Source: Zygnema cylindricum
Taxonomy: Eukaryota > Streptophyta > Zygnematophyceae > Zygnematales > Zygnemataceae
Assembly: GCA_037447655.1 (NCBI GenBank)
Contig: JBBHKE010001469.1
Span: 229,684 to 293,683 of the forward strand
Direction of reading: 5' to 3'
DNA length: 64,000 nucleotides
The first letter of the stretch is position 1. Each line of letters opens with the position of its first letter. A model generated the notes under the pieces. The model had not been told where the DNA came from and searched no databases. It saw nothing but the letters and a program-made list of their open reading frames with translations. The translations under genes were made by a program, and so were the position numbers. This document shows, in pieces, positions 23,161 to 35,800 of this stretch.

Positions 23161-26100
23161 CTGTTCACCCCGTCCACGGATAAAGACAACCAATTAATGA
23201 ATTTTGAGTATGCTTTTGTTGTCTCACTCTTGAATTGTATGTTCAGGTGAAAAGGAAAAGAAAAAAAAGTTCTAAAGTTTACTCCCTTATATTTAGCAAT
23301 ATATGGGAGGTACTTCGTGCCGAAAAGGGGGAAGGTGCGAGGGACCTTTATGGTCTTTACACGTTTTCTCTTTGGATAAAAAAAAGGGTTCACTATCTCT
23401 GAGAAAATGAAGGCCTTTGGAAAGTTTTTTTTTTTTTGGCTCATATTATTTCTATTAATTTACTTTAAGGTATTCAGGCGTTACATTGTATTCAAAGAGA
23501 ATCTTTTTTTTCAAGGCCCTAAGAAAAACAAATATTGTTTAAAATTCAATGAAAAATCAATTAAATACAAAATCAAAATATTTGCAAAATTATTTCATCT
23601 TCAGTTTTTAAAACAAGATAAATAATGGCAATTAAACAGCTAGTGTTGTGTATCGGTAGAAAACTTATCGCGATAACACCGATACCGATAGTTATCGGTT
23701 ATCGAACGGTCAGAGGTTCCGATATATCGGTCTGGGACCAACAAATTCCATATCGGCGATAACTTAAAAAATATATAGTATGCATACAATAGTACTTTAT
23801 AACATACTGTATTATTTTATTGATTTTATATAGCGTGGCATGCCACGTATGAAAATATGTTCCGTTACAGTTTAACTGGAATTTATTACGGTAAACGCCG
23901 CACATTAACGTTGGCCGGTTAACTGAACAAAAAATTTACGGCGACGTACGGAAATTTACTAAAAAACTGGTAAACATGGAACTGGAAAAGGACGGCGGAC
24001 ACAAAAGTACAACGGACGCAAAATAACATTCTGCGCGCCGCCGGAATCGAACGGACGACTTGGAATGAGAAAACACGAACGGACGGGCCAGCGTGAGCGC
24101 CGGCATCCCGGAATGGCTCTTTTGGCAGCTTTTGCCAAAAAAGCCGACAGATTGACACGTGGCAGGTCCCCGGTGGATCTCAAGGAATTAAGGGACAAAG
24201 CCATGGCGTCGGATGTGAAAGGTACATCGTTTTTATTGGATCCGTATCAAAATCGTACAGATTTCATGGCGGCTACGGTACTTTCTATGCTTGTACACGT
24301 CCGGAGAATATGATGTACAGTTGAGTGGACAGACCGTACATTTATCTGTACGGTCCGTACAATTATCGCCGATAATTATCGTTATCGGCATTATCGCCGA
24401 TAAGTACCCGATATTATCGGCTACTTATCGGCGATAAGACCGATGTCGATATATCGTACCAATATATCGATTATCGGATACCCGAAAAAAGGCCCATATC
24501 GGTTATCGGCAAATCCTTACCGATACACAACACTATAAACAGCTCATAAAGTTGGAAATGTGAGAGCAACATTGAAAAGGTGACCCCCCTCCCTCTGCCC
24601 TTACCTTTCCTCACGCGTCTTATCGTCCCCTACACCTCACCTCCCCTTCCCTCCCCTCCCAACCGTTCTCTTCCTTTTTAATGATCCTAACCCCTCCCCA
24701 CAAATCCCTTCTCCGCCTGCCCCTTACCTTCTCCTCCCCTCCGTACCCCCTCCCACCCCCTCGCCTCCATTCCATTCCCATCCCATTCCCTCCCCCTCCT
24801 TTGCCTTCTCCTCCCACCCCTCTCTCCTTCTTTCCCCACCTTCACTCCTCTCCTCCCCTTCCCTCGCCTCCGCCACCCCCGTTTCCGCACACTTCCCCCA
24901 CACAGTCCTTGCCCCCTCATCCTACCCCCGACTCCGCTTTCTACCCCTCTCCCTCAACCCCTAAAAAAAACCCTTTCCACTCTCCCGTGCGCACCTCCTT
25001 CAATCTCCCACTTTCCCCTATTTCGCCCCCCCCCCTCCTCTCTCCTCCCGTTTACTCTTGTCCCACCCCTCTCCCTCTCTCGGACACTACCCCCCCACAT
25101 TTCTCGCCCCCCTCCTCCACCCTCCCCCTCCCCCTCCCCTTCATCACCCCCCTCCCCCTTCCCATCCCTTTCTCACTTCCCTTCCTCTTAACCATCCCTC
25201 TAGCCCTCCCACTCGCCCTACCCCTTCACTCTTTTCCTAAAACACCGTAAAATATAAATAAGAAAAAATAATAGAAATAGAATAGAAACTAAGTAGTAAC
25301 AATTAAAAAACAGTTGAAAAAATATAATAAAAACAAATAATGAAAACAAATTAAAAAATAGTTGAATATAAAATTAATTCAGCATAACCATAAAATTAAA
25401 ACAATACATAATGAAAACAGAAAAAAAATAAAATTAAAATAGAATGAAACAGAATGAAAACGAAACGAAAAAAAAAATAAAGAATGCCAATGGAAAAAAA
25501 GAAATATAAAAAAACAAAATTAACAAAAGAAAAAAAAACACAACAAAAATGGAATATAAAAAGTACAAGGATAGAATAAAAAAATATTTGAAAAGATAAA
25601 AGCAGCGATAAGCATTTGAGTTTGGAGTTTTTTGAAAGCGTCAAAAATAAGAGTCAATCAAACATTTTTCAACATGAAAAAAAACTACAATATTTTGTCT
25701 TTGTTTCTTGTTATTTATTTTTCTACGTTTATATATGCATAAACATATTACAAATATATATATTATAAATATATGACTTATATGAATATATATATATAAA
25801 TATGAATACAAAAGTATAAATATAAATAAGAAAACTGCCATGCTACACTAAATCCGGTGTAAGGAGGCGTAGGGAGGGAGATTGCCTAAAAAATTCGAAA
25901 AGAATCAGTTTGAAAAATAGAAAGAAAAGAGGAAGAAAAGGAGAGGGAGAGGGAAAGACGGTGAGAAAGAGACAAGAAAAAAATAGAAAAGGTGAGAGGG
26001 AGAGAGAGAGTGATAAAAAAAGTGAGAGAAAGGGAGAAAGGGGTTGGGGAAGGGTGAGGGTAAGCTCATTTGTCGCACTAAGTATTTTTTGTGGGAGAGG

Positions 26101-26754
26101 TAGGAGTAAGATCACCTATCACACAAAATACAGTATGAGGAAGTGGTGAGGGTAAGTTTCTGCGTCACATTAAATATGGTTGGGGGAAAGGGTGAGAGTA
26201 AACTTCCCTATCACACTTTATATTGTAGGAGAGGGGGGGATTTGGAGGAAGGGAGGGGGTTTTGGGATTTGCTCCCCATCCACAGTGACTATGGTGTTAA
26301 GGGCATCTTTTCACCCCTCTCCAACTCTCCCTCTTCCCCCCCTCTCTCAGCTTCTCCCCGCCCCCCTCTCCTTTTCCCCCTACATCCACCTAAATTGTGT
26401 TGTTTGTTCATAATAAATACGTTAGAAATAGTACCCTACAAAAACAATATCGTTACCGTTACATTCGTTGCCATCAAGCACCATTTTCGATGAAATTTTA
26501 ACTCATTTTAAAAATAACTATTGGCTGTGTAGCGTTTAGTCTTACAGGTATGCGAGCGTTGTGAGTTGACCGATGGACGATGGAATGCTTCCACTCAGCT
26601 GGTTCCCACCTAGATATCTGTAACACCATCCAACCCATCAACCCCCCTGACTCGCCACTCAATTGGTTGTCATATAGAAAACTGTAACACCATCCAACCC
26701 ATCAACCGGTCCACACTTTTACAAACGCCTTCTTTTTAGTTGGACTGAAATAAA

Positions 26755-26805
<51 letters not shown>

Positions 26806-29800
26806 AATATATATATATAAATATATATATATAAATATATATAAATAAATATATATATAAATATATATATATATGATATATAGTTATGCACATTTGCGCT
26901 AACCCAACATAAAAGTCGTAAAACTAATCAACCGTTATTTATGATGCCTTTTAGTTGAGAATAACGGACTTAACACATTCCACCCCTTTTTTTTTCTTCT
27001 TTTCTCCCTTTCTCCTCTTGTACAAAACCCACCTTTACCCAACATCACCCCTTTTACTACCCACCGCTCACACTTTTCCCCCGTCCTACTCACTGCTTCT
27101 CTCCAACTCCACTTGACCTCTCACCTTATCCTCTACCCCCTTTCCCCTCTCGAACCCCATCGCGATCTCCCCACCTCTCTCCCTTTCCGTCATTCACCTC
27201 CACCTTTTTTTTTTTTTTTAGATGGCAAAGAGTGTTTTCTGTAATATTTTCCATATTTTTTTTTCGTTAATTTTGTGGATATGTTTCCCTGTTTTGTAGT
27301 GTTGTCGGTGTACTTTTATGGGTTTTTAATTTGCATATTTTGGTGGAGGGTGAGGGGAGGTGTGGGCCTCCTCGTTGGTCATGTTTTGTACCACACTAAA
27401 TATGGTTTGAGAAAAGGATGAAGGCAAACACCCTTGTCACACTAAATATGGGTTGGTGAAAGGGTGAGGGTAAGCTCCCCAAACAGAATAAAATTAAATC
27501 AATTAGACTAAACTAACCTATCGCATAAATATAACATACAAAACAGAAAAAAAAAAAAAAAAAGCAAATTTAAAACCAAATAAAGAGAGGATAAGATATG
27601 TATAAAATTTCAATAATAGATACAATAAAAACAAAAAAATACAATATCAAAACACGATCAAACAACAAAAACTTAAAAAAAAAAAAATTAATTAAATAGA
27701 AAAATAGAGATAAAAAAGAAATAAACAATAGTAAAAAACAAAAAAAATGAGTAAAAATAAATCATAAATAGAATAAAACTTAGAAGTAACATAGGAGAAA
27801 GACACAAAAAAAAAAAAAATCAACATATAAACACAACAGAAAAGATTAGAGAAAATAAATATCTAACTGATAAAAGAAAGAATAGGGTAAGTACTACAAA
27901 AATATATATATAAATTAAATTCAAAATATGCTATAAAAAGCATAAAACAATATTGAAAATAGGAGAAGAATCAATATAAAAAACGAATAGAATAACAATA
28001 AACAAAAAAAAAAACAAAAATATATCAAAAACAAAGAAAAAATAGCTGAAAGTAAAATAAAATCAGCATAAACACAAAATTGAAAGAATACATAATGGAC
28101 ACCGAACAAAATAAAATTAAAATATAACCACTTAAATTAAGTTGTTTGTTAACTAAAAAGTCTTTGGAATAGTTGAACTTCATGCCAATTTTTTTTTTGG
28201 TAAAATATAATAAAAAAATTACGAAAAAGTACCCTAGTACCTTACGAAAAAAATAACGTCACCATTACATTCATTCCCATTAAGAACCATTTTCGATGAA
28301 ATTTTACCTCATTTTCGAACTAGCAATTGGCTTTGTGTAGTGTTTAGTCTTACAATTATATGAGCTTTGTGAGTTGACCGATGGACGCTGGAATGCTTCC
28401 ACTCAACTGGTTTCTAGATAAAAATCTGTAAAGCCATCCAACCCATCAACCGCCCCACCCTTTTAAAAATGCCTTCTATTTATTTGGATTGAAATAATAA
28501 ATAAATAAAAAAAACCATTCGCTCTAGTTTTGTACATTTGCTCTAACCCAACACAGAAGTCGTAAAAGTAAATAAGTGTCATGTAATGGTGCCTTTTTAG
28601 TTGTGAATGACATACTTAACACACTTCACCCTTTTTTGATCATTTTCTCTCCCTTTTTCTCCTTGATGTAAACCCACCTTTACCAAACCTCACCTCAACA
28701 CTCTTACCCCGTCCTTCCCACTACCTGTCTCCCACTCCTCTCACATTATCTCCCGCCCCCTTCCCCTCTCGCCCTCTACCCCGATCTCCACACCTCTCTC
28801 CCCTTCCCTCTTTCATCTCCACCTTATCAAAAATATTATTATTTTAGGTGGCAAGGAGGGATATTTTCTCTAATATTTTTCTATATTTCATTTTCGTGGA
28901 TTTTTGGCATATGTTTCCCTGTTTTTAGGTCTTTTCAGTTTAATTTTATGGGTATAATTTTGGTATTTTGGGGGTGGGAGGGTAAAGGGAGGGGTGGACC
29001 GCCCACATTGGATGACTTTAGTACAACAGTAAATATGGTTTGGGGAAAAGGTGAGAGTAAACTCCTCAAAAATAATAAAAATAGATAAAAACATTATAAA
29101 AAACTACTCCCACACCACTCTCTTTTCTCCCGTCCCACCAGTCTCGTCCTCCCTCTTCCCCTCACCCTCTGTCCCTCTCTCCCTCTCTCTTATCCCTCTA
29201 CCTTTCTCCCTCTCTCCTCTCCCTTTTTTCTCTCCCTCTCCCTATTTCCCTATCTTTCTCTCCCTCTCCCTCTCCCTCTCCATCTTTCTCTCCCTCTCCC
29301 TCTCCCTTTCCCTCTCCCTCCCTCCCCCTCCTCCTTCCTCTCCCTCTCTTTTTTCCTCTCCCTCTTTCTATCTCCTCTCGTCTTCTCCCAATCTCCTCCT
29401 CTCGTTCTCTCTCCATCTCCTCCTCTCACCCTCTCCCCAACTCCTCTCGCCCTCACCCCATCTCTTCCTCTCGCCCTCCCTCCATCTCCCCTTCTCACCA
29501 CCTCCTTATTCCCCTTCACACAACCTCCCCATCTCCGCCTCTCACCACCTCCCCTTATCCCCCACTCCGTCTCCCTCTCCATCCTTTTCTCCCTCTCCCA
29601 TTCCCTCTCTCTCTCCCACTCTTTCTCCCTCTCCCTCTCCCTCTACCTCTCCCCCGCCTTCCCTCGCCTTCCCTTGTAAATGGAACAAACAAAAACAAAA
29701 TTAAAGCTAATAAAAACGAAAAAAAACAATGCAAAAAAAAGAGAATAAAAGAAGCATAATAAAAATAAATTGAAAATAGGATATAAACATAAAAAACATA

Positions 29801-32800
29801 AAATACGGAATAACAATGGAATGAAAATGACACAGAAAATGAAATATTACATATAAAAACGTAAAACATAGAAATTTCTTAAAACTGGAATTGAAATAGA
29901 ATAAAAACAGAATAAAAATATACACCGCATTCAAGAGGGTTTGTGAGAGGATTGAGGGTACGCTTCCCTCTCGCACTAAATATGGTTTTGGGAAAGGTGA
30001 AGGTAAGCTCCCCCGTCACGCTAAACATGGTTTGTAAAAGGGATGAGGGTCAAGTCTCTTGTCACACTATGCACGGTTTGTTAGGGGTTGAGGGAAAGTT
30101 CTCGCATCACACTAAGAATAAATAAAAAAAGAAAAAAGAAATAATAAAAACAAAAATTTTAAAAAATATTAAAAAAATAATAATAATAAAACAAGATAAA
30201 AACGAAATAAAAACAAAGCAATAATAGTTGGAAATAAAATGAAATCAGAATAAACACAAATACAATTATATATTGTATATATATATATATTTATATATAT
30301 ATATATATTTATATACATATATATATACATATCCACACTGAGTATTAACTGTTAAAAAACAGATGAAAAAATAGAATGGAAATAAATCAAATACAAATTT
30401 AAGGGAGAAAAAGAGAAAAACAATAAAAAACTTAATAAAGATAAAACAAATTAGACTAACGAATAGAGCAACAAACAAATAAAAACAAAGCAGAAATAGG
30501 ATAAATTATTATAATTAAAAAAATAATAGAGCATAAAAATCAAAAAGTTAAAAATAAAAAAACAAATGAAACAAAATCGAAAACAAACAAAAAAAAAATT
30601 TGGAACACTTAAACAATACGCCAAAAATTCATTTGGTAAAATATGATAAAAAACTTAAAAAATAGTACCCTACAAAAAATAATAACGTTACCATTGCATT
30701 CATTACTATTCAACACCATTAATAGTGAAATTTCAACTCATTTTAGAAAAAGCAATTAGCTTTGTGTACTTTTTAGTCTTACAAGTCTGTGAGTTTTGTG
30801 AGTTCAACGATGGACGATGGAATGCTTCCACTCAACTGGTTGCTAGCTAGATATCTGTAACACCATCCAACCCATCAACCCCTCCAACTCTCACAGTAAA
30901 CATGGTTTGTTGGAAGGCTGAGGGTTAGCTCCTCCGTCATACTAAACATGGTATTTAAAAGTGGTGAGGGTTAGGTCTCTTGTCACATTACATACGGTTT
31001 GTTGGCGGGTGAGCGTTTGGTGTGGTTTGTTCTGATTCCCCTACCCCACTATATTTGGTTTCTAAAGCTGTGAAACTATGCTTCCTTGACACACCAAATA
31101 TCGTTTAAACGAGGGGTGAGTGTAAGCTGTCCTATAACCCTACATTTGGTTTGGGGGAGGGTTGAAGGTAAGCTCCCCGGTCACACTAAATATGGTTTGT
31201 GGGAGGGCTGAATTTCGTTACACTAAAGATGGTTTGTGGTGGGGGGGAAGAGTGTAAGCTACCCCTAGCACAGTAAATATGGCATATGGAAAGGGCGTGG
31301 GTAATCTTTAATAACACACTTAATAACTATTATAAATATGGTTGAGTGATTGGGTGAGCGTAAGCTCTCCGTCACGTTAAAGATGGTTTGGAGGTGGGCC
31401 AGTGTAAGCTCCTACGTCACACTAAATAAAGTTTATGAAAGGGGTGAGGGTAAGCTCCCCAAACAAAATAAAGACAAATAAACACAGTAAAACTACATTT
31501 AACTCTCATATTAATATAAAATTAAAAATAAAAAGAACAGATTCAAACAAATAAATAACTGAATAACGTAAGGATAAGGTAAAAATTGAAATTCACTACA
31601 CCGCGAGTCGCTATTAGAGTAAATAACGCTAATTCGGTCGCCCTAAATTTCGACTCTATCACGTTAAATAGAGTAAATGATTCTAGATTTTTCATTATAC
31701 TATTCAAGGTAAGATTTATTTAGCGTAAAATAATTCTACTATAGGTTTGTTTTAAATACTGTGGAGTACGGACGACGTCCGACCGTGCAAAATTGTACTT
31801 TTATAAGTAAAAAGGTACAAATAATGATTTAATACAGGCCGTTATCATGTAACTACGTTTAAACAAACCACGTAGTGCAAACGTCATAATGACGATAAAC
31901 TGTACGTTTTGTCAGATTCTGTACGAATACCTTATTTACAGTAGAGATATTAGCGCGCCAAATTGGAGTACACCGCATAAATTAGAGTAAATTCTTTTTC
32001 AAAAAAATTATATCACACAAATTAGAGTTTATAACTCTAATTATTTTTTTCTCTTTTTTTACTCTAATTTTTTCATTACTCTAATTACGATGCGCGGTGT
32101 ACTGTATACAATAAAAACAGAAAAACACAATATCAAACGTGATAAACACAAAAAAAAAAGTAAAAACAAAAAAAATAATAATAATAATAAAATACTGAAT
32201 AAAAACAAATTAGATCAGAATAAAACTATAATAAAAATAGAAAAAAACGAAGATATAAAATAAAAAAACAGTAAATGGAAAAAGTGGTAAAATTATAGTA
32301 AAAACGCACAAAAAAAAACGGAATAAAAACACAGTAAAATAAATAAAAAACAAAAAAAAAGCACTGAAAAAAAATAGCATAGAAACGGAATATAAATTGA
32401 CCAAAAACAAACTTGGAACGAAATAAATACAGGAAAAACGGAAACAATAATGGATAAAAAAAAGGTTGAAACATATTTAATACAACATTAAAATATAAAG
32501 AGAGTTAAGGAAAATTAAAGCGGACTAAAAAGAGATAAAAACATAATAAAAACATTAAAAAATCAAATTAAAACATGACAAAACGAAACTCGCAATGAAC
32601 AAAAAGGCAACAAAAACAGTATAAAAACAGAATAAAACATTGAATAAATACAAAATAAACGCCGAAAAAAAAGAAAAAAAAAAAAAAAAAAGAAAACAAC
32701 AAAAAAAAAAAAAAAAAAAAATAGAACACAAAAAAAACAAAATCAAAATAAAAATGAATAAAAATAGATTAAATAAAAATTAAAAACAAAATAGAAAAAG

Positions 32801-35800
32801 AATTTCTCGGAACAAAATTGGAACTAAGTAGAAGAAAAAAACAACAAAAAAAACAAAAAAAATAATAATAATAAAAACTGAATAGAAATAGAATAAAATA
32901 AACAATATAATAAAACACTTCAAAGATAGTACCCTACAAAAAACAATAACATTAACATTACATTCATTTCCACTAAACACCATTTTCGATGAACTTCTAA
33001 CTCATTTTAGAAACAGCAATCGGCTTTGTGTAGTGTTTAGTCTTACAATTGTTCGAGGTTGGTGAGTTGACTGATGGACGATGGAATGCTTCCACTCAAT
33101 TGGTTCTGTTGTAAGCTTCTGTAACGCCATCAAACCCACCAACCCCCTCAACCCCTTCAACCCTTTATAAATGCCTTTATTTATTTGGTCTAGTAAAAAA
33201 AAAACAAAAGAAAAAAAATATGAACTCTAGTTATGTACATTTGCTCTAACACAACATGGAAGTTGTAAAACTAAATAACCATTATTTTGATGCATTTTTA
33301 GTTGTAAATAACAGACTTAACACATTCCACCTTATTTGTCTATATATGTTTGTGCTAGAGGGAGGCGGAAAAGAAGGTGGGTGTGGGATTAAGCTCCCCA
33401 TCAACATTAACTATGGTGTTAAGGGCATTGGTTCCCCCCTCTCCAACTCTCCCTCTTCCCCTCAACTTTTTTTTCTCCCTCTCCTTCTCTCCCTCCACCT
33501 TTCGGTCCCCGTCCGCTCTCTTTTTCCCCCTATATCCACTTATATTGCGTTGTTGGTTTATTTAAAAAAATTGGAATAGTTGAAGAATACGTTAAAAATT
33601 TATTTGGTAAAATATGATAAAAAACAATTCAACACCATTTAAAGTGATATTTTAACTCATTCTAGAAAAAGCAATTAGCTTCGTGCACTTTATAGTCTTA
33701 CAGTTGTTGGAGCTTTGTGAGTTGAATGATGGACGATGGAATGCTTCCACTCAACTGGTTCTTAGCTAGATATCTGTAACCCCATCCCACCATCAACCCT
33801 CCCAACTCTCACAGTAAATATGGTTTGCGGAAAGGCTGAGGGTAAGCTCCCCCATAATACTAAACATGGTACTTAAGAGGGGTGAGAGTTAGATCTCTTT
33901 TCACACTACATACTGTTTGTTGGGGGGTGAGGAAAACGTCCCCCATCACACTATATTTGGTTTCTAAAGCCATGAAACTATGCTCCCTTGACACACCAAA
34001 TATTGCTAAACGAGGGGTGAGTGTAAGCTCTCCTATAATCCTACATTTGGTTTGGTGGAGGGTTGATGACAAGCTCCTTAGTCACGCTAAATATAGTTTG
34101 TGGGAGAGGGGGTGTGAGTGAAAGCTCCTCCTGGCACACTAAACATGGCAAATGGAAAGGGCATGGGTAAGCTCTATTGACACACTAAATATGGTTGGGT
34201 GATCGGGTGAGGGTAAGCTCCCCCGACACATTAAAAATGGTTTGGGGCAGGGGTGAGAGTAAGATCGTACGTCACACTAAATAGAGTTTGTGGGGGGGGA
34301 GGGCGGTGAGGGTAAGCTCTGTGAAATGCATAAAGACAAATAAACACTAACTAGAACTAAATTGAACTATCGTATAAATACAAAATAAGAGAGAAAAAAT
34401 ACCAGATTAAAAACAAAATAAAAATTGAACAAGGAGAGAATAAGTTAAGTGTAAAAATTCACTTCGGTATACGATAAAATCAGATAAAAACAATATCAAA
34501 ACAAGTTAAATACAAGAAAAAACTACAATAAAAAGTATAAAATTGAATAAAACGAAATAAATAATAAAAAAAAAACTGTTAAAACAAATTTGACCGAGAA
34601 TGAAACTATAATAGAAATAGATTAAAAAGAAAAAATATAATAACAAACAGAAAAAATAGTACCCTAAAAAAATGAGTAGCGTCACCATTACATTCATTGC
34701 CATTAAGCAACATTTTTGATGAAATTTTAACTCATTTTAGAAATAGCTATTGGCTCGTGCAACGTTTAGTCTTACAACTGTTCGAGGTTTGTGAGTTGAC
34801 TGATGGACAATGGAATGCTTCCACTCAACTGGTTGTCCGATAAATCCCTGTAACTCCATCCATCCCATCAACCCCCCAATCATTTAGAAACGCCTTCTAT
34901 TTATTTGGACAAGAACACAAAAACTATAAAAAAACGGAGTATGACTTTGCAGTTGTAAATGACGGACTTAATTTACTCCACCCCCATTTTCGTCTTTTTC
35001 TCTCCCCTTCTCCGCTTTTATAAAAACCCACCTTTAACCAACCCTACCTCACACCCTCTCCTCTTGTTGCCCCCCGTGCCCCTCTATCCTCCCCCCTTCC
35101 TATCTCCCCCCCCTTCTCTCACACTCTTTCCCAGTCCTTCCCATTGCCTCTCTCCCACTCCACCACTCTTCCTCTAACACCCCCTCCCAGCTCCCCCCCC
35201 AACCCCTATTAAACCTTCATCCTCTTTTATCAATAACATCCACGAGCCAGTATTCTTACTTTTTGTATTGTTTATTTAAATCAAGAAAATGGTATGATGC
35301 ATTTACGACACGTGATCGAAAAAGAAAAACATATGATAAAAACTTCCCTTACATCCCCCTTCGCCTTCCATTTTCAAGGCCAAAATCAAAAAAAAATGAA
35401 ATAAAAAAATTAAATGCGAAGCTTAAATGGTTTTAACTATATTAATTGATTATTCATTTGCTTGGGTCTTTTTTTCCATATGATATAGAAAACATCTGCT
35501 ATTGACTCACAAACTATATATTTTTGTGAGGTTGCCGATCTCCGGCGCAATGCTCCCTGTCAACCTTCTCCCATATATACCTCTGCATATCCCATCCCAT
35601 CTATCATCAAATGAGTTCCTTCTCCCTCCTCCCCTTTTCATCAGTTGTCAAAAGACTCCCTTTACTCCTGCCACAAAACATACACCTATGGACCACCCTC
35701 TTTTGTCGTTCAATAACCCCCTTTTCCCCCTACCTCCTTCTACCCTCCCCCCGCTGTTTAACATTTATCTACACACCCCATTTATCTACACCCCATTTAT

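Larger units (their letters stand above)
30855..33046 (-). other. LRR-gene intron (2,192 bp) with unit array and a MITE insertion
   Basis: It begins with about ten 'cacactaaatatggtttg...gtgagggtaagctcc' units (30890-31460), is interrupted by a 505-bp TA-type MITE (31597-32101), and continues with A-rich DNA (32100-32920) to the conserved exon-flanking block at 32928-33046. Confidence 0.65.
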
